NCBI GenBank assembly: GCA_003213355.1
Contig: QCND01000009.1
Location: 1-33,379 of the forward strand
Direction of reading: 5' to 3'
DNA: 33,379 nucleotides
From: Prochlorococcus sp. AG-424-E20
Lineage (GTDB): Bacteria; Cyanobacteriota; Cyanobacteriia; PCC-6307; Cyanobiaceae
Shown here: positions 1 through 8,534 of the stretch, one piece after another
Layout: each line of letters starts with the position of its first letter
How positions within the stretch are numbered: the first letter of the stretch is position 1
The notes under the pieces: model-generated
What the model was told of the DNA's origin: nothing
Database searches by the model: none
The model's input: the letters and a program-made list of their open reading frames with translations, nothing else
Made by a program: the position numbers and the translations under genes

Positions 1-134
1 AGCCTGTTGAAGAAGAAAAGCCTGTTGAAGAAGATAAGCCTGTTGAAGAAGATAAGCCTGTTGAAGAAGATAAGCCTGTTGAGGAAGATAAGCCTGTTGA
101 AGAAGAAAAGCCTGTTGAAGAAGATAAGCCTTAG
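1..134 (+). CDS. 3' end of a CDS (truncated at window edge) ending in a (PVEE[D/E]K)7-P tail; product unknown
   Basis: Frame 3 reads PVEEEK-PVEEDK-PVEEDK-PVEEDK-PVEEDK-PVEEEK-PVEEDK-P-TAG, stop at 132-134. The acidic/Pro periodic tail is more protein-like than the KKISLL reading of the supplied ORF. Confidence 0.75.
   Translation, partial: PVEEEKPVEEDKPVEEDKPVEEDKPVEEDKPVEEEKPVEEDKP
3..128 (+). repeat. 18-bp in-frame tandem repeat (unit cctgttgaagaagataag), 7 copies
   Basis: Seven consecutive 18-nt units with gaa/gag and gat/gaa variants only; the array may continue left of the window. Confidence 0.95.
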
Positions 135-180
135 TAAGCCATTAGTATTGGATAGCTTTAATCATTTCTCAAGTTTTTTA

Positions 181-396
181 ATGGATACAAATGCAAAAAA
201 CAGTTTTTGGGATTCAAAGCCTTATTGGTGTCAACCTTGGTCAATTATTAGCTTTGGAGTTTTAGTTCTAATTTTCAGCTTTAAACTTTTAAATAACATT
301 ATAATAACTTCTATTTTAGGCATTTTTATTCTTGTTTGGTGGATTGTGTTTTTAATACTTGCTCCGAATTCGTATCCAGCAAATAATGATAAATAA
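181..396 (+). CDS. small conserved cyanobacterial membrane protein (DUF6737-like)
   Basis: ATG at 181 gives MDTNAKNSFWDSKPYWCQPWSIISFGVLVLIF...; FWDSKPxWCQPWSI plus two hydrophobic segments. The 7..396 ORF start is an artefact of the repeat. Confidence 0.7.
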   Translation: MDTNAKNSFWDSKPYWCQPWSIISFGVLVLIFSFKLLNNIIITSILGIFILVWWIVFLILAPNSYPANNDK

Positions 397-1098
397 TAAC
401 CATTACTTATTAATTTGTTTTTTGCAATAGCCTTAATAATAAATTATCTACTTAGATCTGAAAACAAAAAAAGAAATTTTAAGCTCGACCTTTATTTCTC
501 CTAATCACTAATTATTTCTTTAGGAAAGCCTAAGTAACCTCCTGAAAATCGCTTACGATTTGTCCAGTAAAATTCAACTAACTCTCTTGTGGGGCTTGTT
601 ATTAGCGCTTCTCTTCCACCTTCTAGTCCGTTTGAAAGCTTTAGGCTCTTTGTCGACTCCCAGCTTGAAGTGCTTGAAGATTCCATTAGATGCTCCAGTT
701 GATTGGTTGATTAAATACGCCAAGATCCCTATTCCTCTGGTGCCTTTTTCATTAATCATGCTCAGCAAATTAAATGATTTTGTTAGAGTGGGTGAAGGGA
801 AATTGAGACTCATCGATGCGATCGAAGTGTATTATTATAGTACATTAGTACCAGGCAATGTCAATTTTCTTTCCTTGATGGCTTAAAATAAACTTGCCTA
901 TTCGATTCAATTATATACGTATTTTTATTACTATTTAATGAATAAATATAGAAATAAATTTTTTTATTTAATGTAAAATCTTATTATTCAATTCAAAAAT
1001 TATACTAATAAAATATACTCCAATTATATATACAATTAAAATTATTTAAATCTTTAAAAATTATACGAATATTTTTAACTAGAATAGAAATATTAATT

Positions 1099-1293
1099 CT
1101 AGGTAAATGTAAACTTATCTATTACTAGAATCTCTTGCTCTGAGAAATCACTAGCAGATATGCAATTTATCCATTCTTTATACTCTTGGGCAATTGCTAA
1201 TTGATCCCTTGGACTTACCTCTACTGTTCTTTTTAAAACATGAGATAAACCTTTGACTAATAAATCTTCTATGCTTTTTGGATCTTCTTGCAT
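1099..1293 (-). CDS. small hypothetical protein (64 aa)
   Basis: Complete ORF; contains DQLAIAQEYKEWINCI, similar to the 25325..25555 product. Confidence 0.65.
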   Translation of the reverse strand: MQEDPKSIEDLLVKGLSHVLKRTVEVSPRDQLAIAQEYKEWINCISASDFSEQEILVIDKFTFT

Positions 1294-1403
1294 TTACTTT
1301 TTGTATATTTCCTAGACTACCTTTTATTAAATTGTTTGTAAAGAGATAAATTGTTTTATATTAGGAATGATTTGCTAGCAATATATATATATAATAAAAT
1401 TAA

Positions 1404-1745
1404 TTATGATGCATTCGTATTTTTTCTCTTATCTATTGATGGTATAAAACCTAATTCTTCAATTTGTTCAACTAATGTGAGCTTGGTATCTATTTTATTT
1501 GATTTCATATAAATTGTATTGGAATTTATTTTACTATCGTTTTCATATGACTCTTTAGATTCTTTTTTTATAACTATATTGTTACTTATAGATTTTGTTA
1601 GATTATTAATCATATCAATATTTATTAAATACAATGAAAATGTAATACCAATTAGAACTAGAAAAATATTATGAACGAAAAAATAAGAGAGAATAAATGT
1701 CGGAGCTAAATACTCTATCAACTGATTTATTTTAATCTTTTTCAT
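1404..1745 (-). CDS. small hypothetical membrane protein (113 aa)
   Basis: Hydrophobic N-terminal half, C-terminal LVEQIEELGFIPSIDKRKNTNAS; starts 2 nt after the upstream gene's stop. Confidence 0.7.
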   Translation of the reverse strand: MKKIKINQLIEYLAPTFILSYFFVHNIFLVLIGITFSLYLINIDMINNLTKSISNNIVIKKESKESYENDSKINSNTIYMKSNKIDTKLTLVEQIEELGFIPSIDKRKNTNAS

Positions 1746-1747
1746 AA

Positions 1748-2068
1748 TTAGGCGACATCCTCTTGAGTTCTGTTGTTTTGTCTTTCTATTAAGGTAAGAT
1801 CATAGGAAGATTGTATTTGATTGCTATAATCTAAATCATCTATGAATCTTGATAGAGATGCTTTATTTTGCATCCATTTACGCCTTATTGTTTTAGGTAA
1901 ATCAGGCAGATCGACCTCTTTCTTGTTAAGTGACTTTATATATCGTTTTCTTTGCCCACTGTCTACTGTCGAGCTGTAGGTTTCATCGTATTGAAAGACC
2001 TGCTTTTGGCTGTCTCTTGACTCTGTAATGGCCATCAGCTCTGAAAGACTTCTAATAAATGGAATCAT
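1748..2068 (-). CDS. hypothetical protein (106 aa)
   Basis: Complete ORF; its ATG overlaps the upstream sORF stop in an ATGA junction. Confidence 0.6.
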   Translation of the reverse strand: MIPFIRSLSELMAITESRDSQKQVFQYDETYSSTVDSGQRKRYIKSLNKKEVDLPDLPKTIRRKWMQNKASLSRFIDDLDYSNQIQSSYDLTLIERQNNRTQEDVA

Positions 2069-2226
2069 GCTGCATACCTATCCTTATCGTTTTTGTTTAG
2101 ACTATTTTTAGATTTTTTATCTTTTTTATAGGCATTTATATAGTGTACGTCGTAGGACCCTAATCCTTCTTTCTTTGGGTTGTACAAATGGATGAATCCA
2201 TTTCTAGAATTTAAATTCTTATTCAT
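2065..2226 (-). CDS. short hypothetical protein (53 aa), absent from ORF track
   Basis: Reads MNKNLNSRNGFIHLYNPKKEGLGSYDVHYINAYKKDKKSKNSLNKNDKDRYAA*; TGA overlaps the next ATG. Confidence 0.5.
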   Translation of the reverse strand: MNKNLNSRNGFIHLYNPKKEGLGSYDVHYINAYKKDKKSKNSLNKNDKDRYAA

Positions 2227-2230
2227 AATT

Positions 2231-2404
2231 TCAAGCCACTTTCCTTTGAAATTTGTTCTCGTTCAAATTCTCCATGCAGCCAGGAACTTTAACCTTGTAT
2301 TTCTCCAGTAATGCCTTTGTGATCCCTTGCTCTAAGGTGTTAATGTCGTCGTTTTTTGATTTTATTTGTTCAGGGATCCTAGATCTAAAGTTGATGCTTT
2401 TCAT
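2231..2404 (-). CDS. short hypothetical protein (57 aa), absent from ORF track
   Basis: Reads MKSINFRSRIPEQIKSKNDDINTLEQGITKALLEKYKVKVPGCMENLNENKFQRKVA*; 4-nt gap to next ORF. Confidence 0.5.
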   Translation of the reverse strand: MKSINFRSRIPEQIKSKNDDINTLEQGITKALLEKYKVKVPGCMENLNENKFQRKVA

Positions 2405-2445
2405 TTTGAATAATAGTAAAGGATAAATACTTTTTAGGGTAAGCG

Positions 2446-3195
2446 CTAGACAAGCGACTCAATCTTCTCTCTGTTCGTTAGTAATTTACTTAGTTTTTTA
2501 TTTTCATCCTGAAGATTGTTGATGACTTTTTTGTAAGTCTCGATCTTTTCTTTTAGGGATTTAATCTTTTCGCTTTCTGTCTTTTGGGAGGTTTTTTTTG
2601 CCTTTTTATTGCCTCCCTTCACCAAGCCCCTTACCGTAGCTTCTGTCATTCTTTCTCCATTTTCAACTGCCTCGAAAACTTTTTGCCTCTCCTTGTCGGT
2701 CACTCCTTTGCTTCCCATTAAAGCCAATGACCTGGGCGTTAGCGACGCAAGCAAGTTGTCGTTTATGTCAGAGCCACCTAGCCAGTTCGTGTATGCACTT
2801 ACAAGGTCGATTGCAAATCTTTCTGAGCAATTAATAGCTCCAGACTTTAAGAAGGCTCTCCAGTTCCCAGGCTTGATATTACTCTTTATGTCGGAGAGGT
2901 TCGCCGCTACAGCCCTAAGGGACTGCCCAACGCAGCTCAATTCCTCGTTGATTTCGACAACTGACTCTTTGACGTACTCCACCTGCGCGGGCACGAGCCC
3001 CTTGGTGACTTCGCTATTGAGCGGAATATTTGCTAAGTCAACCACCTCCGTAGGCGATAATTCCATGGGTTTAGCTAAATACGTATTCAATATACGCTTT
3101 GTGACGAACCGGAACAATGGGTACTTATGTACTATCTTTATCTGTCTTTTGCTGTTTATTCTCGTATCTTGTTGGTATAACCTAATCTGTTTCAA
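2446..3195 (-). CDS. DUF3102/ParB-like helix-turn-helix type protein with C-terminal coiled coil
   Basis: SLRAVAANLSDIKSNIKPGNWRAFLKSGAINCSERFAIDL...LASLTPRSLALMGSKGVTDKERQKVFEAVENGERMTEATVRGLV resembles the 'G.f..WL...g.s.RtA...m..A' / 'alalLa.ps....r..a...a.GekvT...vk.l' layout of DUF3102-type proteins; Lys/Glu-rich coiled-coil tail. Start codon is TTG and uncertain. Confidence 0.6.
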   Translation of the reverse strand: MKQIRLYQQDTRINSKRQIKIVHKYPLFRFVTKRILNTYLAKPMELSPTEVVDLANIPLNSEVTKGLVPAQVEYVKESVVEINEELSCVGQSLRAVAANLSDIKSNIKPGNWRAFLKSGAINCSERFAIDLVSAYTNWLGGSDINDNLLASLTPRSLALMGSKGVTDKERQKVFEAVENGERMTEATVRGLVKGGNKKAKKTSQKTESEKIKSLKEKIETYKKVINNLQDENKKLSKLLTNREKIESLV

Positions 3196-3215
3196 ATTTT
3201 TGCGATAGTATAATA

Positions 3216-3246
3216 AAACATTTTATTTATTCCAAATAAAATGTTT
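3216..3246. promoter_or_regulatory. perfect 13-bp inverted repeat (aaacattttattt - attcc - aaataaaatgttt)
   Basis: Arms 3216-3228 and 3234-3246 are exact reverse complements; located ~21 bp upstream of the 3195 minus-strand start. Confidence 0.6.
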
Positions 3247-3709
3247 AAACTTCTGACTTTGCAGTGTGCTGAGGCTTAATTCTTTTCTGAATACAAATAT
3301 TTTTTGAATTAGCATGAAATTCTTGTATGATTTATTATAATATCCTAATTTGTTATTCGTTTCTGTTTTAATAGTGAGCCAAGGAGAGCTTTCTCCTTTT
3401 GACGCGTTAGGTATTTATACTGATTTTTTATTTTGTCATCGTTTAGACGTTCAGCTTTAAATACTCGATTGTTGATTTAGGATTTAATTAATTTTATCGC
3501 TCGAGCTTTTTGATAACGAGGGTTCAGGAGATACTTCTTTGTCGTAATCCTTTCAAGCTAAGTCGATCACTTCTTATTCGTTTATATCAACACTGATGTA
3601 TCTCTAGGACATAAATACACTGCTTAAGTTGTTGTCTCAACAATTCAATTTTATTTTGTTTTCAATCCATTCATTACAGCTTTATAAGATCTTAAGGCAA
3701 TTTTCTATT

Positions 3710-3778
3710 ATGATTCCCCCCCTTGTAGAGAATGAGGAGGTCAGAGAAGAGATGATTCCTGATGAAAATAATCACTAA
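3710..3778 (+). CDS. possible 22-aa sORF overlapping the start of the 2OG oxygenase gene
   Basis: MIPPLVENEEVREEMIPDENNH*; frame is open from ~3608; GAGGAGG at 3734-3740 lies inside it. Confidence 0.25.
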   Translation: MIPPLVENEEVREEMIPDENNH

Positions 3779-4412
3779 AATACCACCCGTAACTCCTTTT
3801 ATTGAAGTAAAACTAGATAAAGAGATTATTGATTACCTTTGGAAGATAATCAATAATAGCAAGACAGAGAATACAAGCCATAAAAAATATTTAGCGGGTA
3901 ATATCTCAAAGAGTTATTTATTAGAAGATATTAATAATTTTTTCTTTAAAAATGTTTGTGTATCATTGATTACAAATTTTCGTCAAAATAATCTAGGAAT
4001 AGATCCAAGTACTGTTAATCTCTCATTCAAGAATGATCATCAAATTGCTTTCAAATTGACTAGTTTATGGGTTAATTACCAATATAAAACAGAGTTTAAT
4101 CCCTTTCATGATCACGGTGGTGTATACTCTTTTGCTATTTGGCTGAAGATTCCATACGATAGTAAACAGCAACAAAAGCTACCTATATTTGCTGATATGG
4201 ATGATAAAAATAAAAAGGCCGGAGATTTCGAATTCGAATATCATGACTCACTTGGAGGTATTAGAAATATTTCATATAAACTTTCTAAAAATTACGAAGG
4301 AACTATGCTTTTTTTTCCTGCAAAACTAAGACATTGTGTTTATCCATTTTATGGAACTGATGAACCAAGGATTTCTATCGCAGGTAATTTAAATTATTAT
4401 CTAGAGGATTGA
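3762..4412 (+). CDS. putative 2OG-Fe(II) oxygenase, cyanophage/picocyanobacterial type
   Basis: FNPFHDHGGVYSFAIWLKIP (first metal ligands) and LRHCVYPFYGTDEPRISIAGN (distal His...Arg). Confidence 0.7.
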   Translation: MKIITKIPPVTPFIEVKLDKEIIDYLWKIINNSKTENTSHKKYLAGNISKSYLLEDINNFFFKNVCVSLITNFRQNNLGIDPSTVNLSFKNDHQIAFKLTSLWVNYQYKTEFNPFHDHGGVYSFAIWLKIPYDSKQQQKLPIFADMDDKNKKAGDFEFEYHDSLGGIRNISYKLSKNYEGTMLFFPAKLRHCVYPFYGTDEPRISIAGNLNYYLED

Positions 4413-4639
4413 AACATCTTATTTATTGAAAATCTTCTATATTTAAAATCTTACTCTCTAAGTATGAAAATTTATAAATGACAGATGCAAATCATTAGAT
4501 AACAATAAAAAACACCATTGAGTATAAAATTCTTATATGACTAATTCTCCTTTTTTAGTGCAAACATTCCTGTAATCTTTATCACTTGGAAGTTCTATCC
4601 ATTTGGATCTTATTGTTTTCCTCTTGTTCTTTAGTTAAT

Positions 4640-4862
4640 AGCTACTTAGTCTTAGGTTGTTGATTTATCAAGATTCCTGTGGAAGATTAACTGATAGAGG
4701 GATGTAGGTATTAGCAATCGCGCTCAGCATTGTTTTCGATATCAATTTCTTGTGAAACCTTTTATAGATGTCAGTCAAAATTTTACTTGAAGTCTTTGGC
4801 GCTATTGGAGATTTAGGCTAAAGATCATGAAATTAGACTTGTTGAAGATAATCAGGGACTCC
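4640..4862 (+). pseudogene. glyQ: glyQ fragment (degenerate partial copy of glycyl-tRNA synthetase alpha subunit)
   Basis: 4716-4760 encodes NRAQHCFRYQFLVKP vs [15 protein letters not shown] in intact GlyQ; 4817-4852 encodes AKDHEIRLVEDN vs [12 protein letters not shown]; intervening frameshifts and stops. 4681-4862 aligns collinearly with ~6412-6596. Left edge uncertain. Confidence 0.88.
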
Positions 4863-4890
4863 AAAAATAAGCGATGGGTTCTTATCCTTT

Positions 4891-5808
4891 TCAATTAAAA
4901 GAAGATAATAATCCCATAACAGTTCGAATATGACGATCGTATATGCTTGATAATTCTGAATGATCAAGATAAAAATGGCTTCCATGGTAACCAACACTCT
5001 TATGAAAATCCGCCTCTATTGAAAAACGATTGATAATATTTATATTGGATGGAAGGTTCTTTGTATATTTTTTTAGATGTTTGCTAAAGAAAATATCTTC
5101 ATTCTCATTAGGATTTGAAGTTTCATTTGAACAGATTTTTTCCATTATTTCGCAATTTCTAATTGATAGTCCTCCATTACCCATTAATAGTCCAGGACTT
5201 AAGTCCTCATTATATTTCTGTGTTATCCAAGTATTTCCATTTGCTTCTCTTGTCTTGTTATTGAAATGAGGAATACTTATACATCTTGATTTTCCTCTTG
5301 AAAATAATGCGCCTATATAATCATAATTAAATTTTGTGAATTCTAAAGGCTCTATTAATAGAGTATCTGTTTGAAAAATTAGGACTTCTTTGGCTATTAA
5401 GCTTGACCAGAAATTTGAAGACTTTAACAAATTATTATAGAGATCTATATTGATTGAATCGATTTCCAAAGCATTTATTGTTATTAAATTTGTAAAATCA
5501 AGAATATCTAAAAATAATTTCTTGGTATCCGAGAGTGATTTTTGGGTGGTATAAATTTGAATAGGTAGATTTAAATCAGTCATTAAAAGTGTATTTAGTA
5601 CTGAAAACCTAAGTATTTCATTAGGTCTATCATCTATTATCAATCCATATCGCTTATTGCTAATATCTAAATTGTTTTTTAATGATCTAGAGAGATGTCT
5701 ATCTGCCCATGGGTTTAAGAATCTTCGCAGTATATAAATTCCATGACTTTCAAAAATCTCTTTTCTATATTTTTTGAACTCAGGCGTGAAATCTTTTGGC
5801 TCTATCAA
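4891..5808 (-). CDS. DUF5672-like (glycosyltransferase-like) protein
   Basis: VLIFQTDTLLIEPLEFTKFNYDYIGA, GNGGLSIRNCEIMEKI and NEDIFFSKHL motifs. Confidence 0.75.
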   Translation of the reverse strand: MIEPKDFTPEFKKYRKEIFESHGIYILRRFLNPWADRHLSRSLKNNLDISNKRYGLIIDDRPNEILRFSVLNTLLMTDLNLPIQIYTTQKSLSDTKKLFLDILDFTNLITINALEIDSINIDLYNNLLKSSNFWSSLIAKEVLIFQTDTLLIEPLEFTKFNYDYIGALFSRGKSRCISIPHFNNKTREANGNTWITQKYNEDLSPGLLMGNGGLSIRNCEIMEKICSNETSNPNENEDIFFSKHLKKYTKNLPSNINIINRFSIEADFHKSVGYHGSHFYLDHSELSSIYDRHIRTVMGLLSSFN

Positions 5809-6242
5809 ATCAATAAATAATTTTCTAATTAAATTAATTTAGATTGCTAACGCTCTCTTTAATACTTATTGATGTAAATATCAAAATTTAAAAAAGTTAT
5901 AACCTCTTTAATTCTTTAAGTTAAAGTCCAATTGTCTGACTTTTACCAGCTTTTCGAATTGAATCTAGAGTGAATTCTTAAACTGTTCTCAATAAGTCTC
6001 AAAAATCAAAGGAGCTTGTTGTTACCTGTTTGATTATTCATGGATATTTTCGTGTCATTGATTACACAAATAGATAGGATTAGTTGAGTGAAAGAAATAG
6101 GAGAGCAAATCCAAATTAAGATTATGCTCTCTCCTCGTTCTCATTACACATCACTCATCTGTTCTCCTAAGTTAGTTTTGAATCGCTGTTCTCCCCTTGT
6201 GCTCCTAAATCTGAGCTTCAAAATCATTGGGAGGACTGTATA

Positions 6243-7115
6243 GTGTACTTTCAGGACATAATTTCTAGCCTCAATAATTTCTGGAGTGAGAAAGGTTGTT
6301 TGCTTCTACAGCCATACGATTTAGAGAAGGGCGCAGGGACGATGAGCCCTCATTCTTTTTTAAGAGCGATAGGACCTGAGCCTTGGGCTGTAGCTTACCC
6401 AGAACCCTGTCGAAGACCAACTGATGGTAGGTATGGAGACAATCCAAATAGAGCGCAGCATTATTTTCAATATCAAGTTCTTATCAAGCCCTCTTTAGAC
6501 GGTATTCAAGAAATTTATTTGTCTTCTCTTGAAGCTTTGGGGATTTCGGCTAAAGACCACGACATTAGATTTGTTGAAGATAATTGGGAATCTCCAACTT
6601 TGGGCGCCTGGGGAGTGGGTTGGGAAGTTTGGCTTGATGGGATGGAAGTTACCCAATTTACTTATTTTCAACAATGTGGAGGTCTTGATTGCAAGCCTGT
6701 TTCAATTGAGATCACTTATGGCTTGGAGAGATTGGCAATGTATCTACAAAATGTCGAAAGTATTTGGGAACTTTCCTGGAATAAAAAGACTAAATATGGT
6801 GATATCTGGCTTCCTTTTGAAAAAGGTCAATGTAAGTATAATTTTGAAGAATCTAACTCGGAAAATTTAAGGAAACTTTTTGAAATTTATGAGGAAGAGG
6901 CTCATCAATTAATCGCTAAAAAACTACCTGCACCTTGTCTTGATTACGTTTTAAAATGCAGTCATACATTTAATTTATTAGAAGCAAGAGGGGTTATTTC
7001 TGTTACTGAGAGAACTAAGATTATTGCACGAATTCGATCTTTAGCTCGTAAGGTTGCTGAAGCTTGGCTAGAGGAAAGAGATGCCCTTGGCTTCCCTCTT
7101 TGTGCCGAAAATTAA
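6243..7115 (+). CDS. glyQ: glycyl-tRNA synthetase alpha subunit
   Basis: [73 protein letters not shown] start with upstream gggagga. Confidence 0.98.
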   Translation: MYFQDIISSLNNFWSEKGCLLLQPYDLEKGAGTMSPHSFLRAIGPEPWAVAYPEPCRRPTDGRYGDNPNRAQHYFQYQVLIKPSLDGIQEIYLSSLEALGISAKDHDIRFVEDNWESPTLGAWGVGWEVWLDGMEVTQFTYFQQCGGLDCKPVSIEITYGLERLAMYLQNVESIWELSWNKKTKYGDIWLPFEKGQCKYNFEESNSENLRKLFEIYEEEAHQLIAKKLPAPCLDYVLKCSHTFNLLEARGVISVTERTKIIARIRSLARKVAEAWLEERDALGFPLCAEN

Positions 7116-7266
7116 TTAACTCTAAGTAATAATTTTAGATTAATTCGCTAACAAACAGTACGAATAGTATATATCGCTGTATAAAAAGCTACCTCTAAAA
7201 GTTTTCGCTCTGGAATGTCTTATTGAATACACTATTATTCTGATGACATATTTGTGTGAGGACACA

Positions 7267-8514
7267 ATGAAGCTTTTTCAGCGTTTGCTGGTAGCTCCTG
7301 CTGCTTTGGGCCTTATGGCACCATTAGCTGCAAATGCCGACGTTACTTCGGTATCTAACGAGTCAGATCTAAGTTCTGAAGTTATTCAAGCTCGTGTTGA
7401 TGGCGTTGAAGCTCAACTCGGCGAAATAATGGCTGGTCAGTTCTCTTCATCTACAAAGATGAGCGGAAAGGCTGCTTTCATAACTGGTTATGTTGATGAT
7501 GATGCTGAGTCAGATACTGACAGCATCACTATGGAATATATGTATCAGTTGAACATGAACACCAGTTTTACTGGTGAAGACCTTCTTTATACAAGGATTA
7601 AGGCGGGTAACGTATCTGATCATTTCGTAGACAAAGGTCAAGGTACTTATCTTTCAGCGGGTAAGAACACATCAGATGCTTTAAAAGTTGACAAGATTTG
7701 GTATCAATTCCCAGTTGGCGATACTCTTACAGTTTGGGTTGGACCAAAAATTGAGAACTACTACATGCTTGCAAGTTCTCCTTCCATCTATAAGCCAGTA
7801 ACTAAGCAATTTAGTCTTGGTGGCAATGGAACTGTTTATGGTTCAAGCACTAAAGCAGGTTTTGGCGCTGCATGGACACAGCAAACTGAAGATCCTTCTG
7901 ATGGTAGATGGGCACTAAGTGCAGCATATACAAGTCAGGGTGGAGCAAAGTCTGAAGAAGGCCAAGGTTTATTTGGAGATGATGCTAAGTCAGCTTTGTT
8001 AACGAAGCTTGAATATGGCACACCACAATGGCAAGTATCTGGAGCTGTTGCTTTCAAAGATAATGGCTGGTCAGATAGCTATTTCACAACAGCTAAAGGC
8101 AAGTCAAGAGCTTCAGATAGTTCTGAAACTGCTATTGGTTTGAGAGCATATTGGAGACCTGATAATTCAGGCGCAGTTCCTTCTGTTCAGCTTGGTTATG
8201 ACACTTCTAGTATCGATGATGCTGGAACTGGTTTTGCAGATGAGGCGTCAGGTTGGATGGTTGGCCTTAATTGGAAGGACCTATTCATTGATGGAAACAG
8301 AGCAGGACTTGCTGTTGGCTCAAGAGTTAGTGCTACAAACATCGTTGGCGGTGGCGAAGATCCTTCAGAGGATAACTCTGTTTGGGAAGCTTATTACTCC
8401 TTCAAAGTTAATGACGGCGTAACAGTTACCCCTGCTGTATTTGGCAGTACTGATGTCGAAGCTGATGGAAAAGACGTCACAGGAGCAGTTCTTCTAACTG
8501 AATTCAGATTCTAA
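7267..8514 (+). CDS. outer-membrane porin (cyanobacterial Som/OprB-like, marine picocyanobacterial type)
   Basis: Signal peptide MKLFQRLLVAPAALGLMAPLAANA; beta-barrel-like alternation; C-terminal TEFRF. Start at 7267 fits better than 7243. Confidence 0.85.
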   Translation: MKLFQRLLVAPAALGLMAPLAANADVTSVSNESDLSSEVIQARVDGVEAQLGEIMAGQFSSSTKMSGKAAFITGYVDDDAESDTDSITMEYMYQLNMNTSFTGEDLLYTRIKAGNVSDHFVDKGQGTYLSAGKNTSDALKVDKIWYQFPVGDTLTVWVGPKIENYYMLASSPSIYKPVTKQFSLGGNGTVYGSSTKAGFGAAWTQQTEDPSDGRWALSAAYTSQGGAKSEEGQGLFGDDAKSALLTKLEYGTPQWQVSGAVAFKDNGWSDSYFTTAKGKSRASDSSETAIGLRAYWRPDNSGAVPSVQLGYDTSSIDDAGTGFADEASGWMVGLNWKDLFIDGNRAGLAVGSRVSATNIVGGGEDPSEDNSVWEAYYSFKVNDGVTVTPAVFGSTDVEADGKDVTGAVLLTEFRF

Positions 8515-8534
8515 TTTCTAATTAGGAACTTTTG

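Noticed and set aside
1-134. Repeat array as CRISPR
   Set aside because: Units are contiguous 18-bp coding repeats with no spacers.
7-396. 129-aa ORF MKKKSLLKKISLL... as a single gene
   Set aside because: The N-terminal half is the out-of-frame reading of the PVEEDK repeat; the credible gene starts at 181.
2609-3208. 199-aa plus-strand ORF
   Set aside because: Antisense to the 249-aa minus-strand ORF, which has a recognisable domain layout and coiled coil; low-complexity Ser/Leu translation typical of a shadow ORF.
3381-3398. Hairpin aaggaga-gctt-tctcctt as a terminator
   Set aside because: Only a short T run follows and no gene clearly ends nearby; insufficient support.
3961-3976. Similarity of gtatcattgattaca (in the 2OG gene) to gtgtcattgattaca upstream of glyQ (~6052)
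   Set aside because: Only ~15 nt of similarity, flanks do not align; likely chance in AT-rich sequence.
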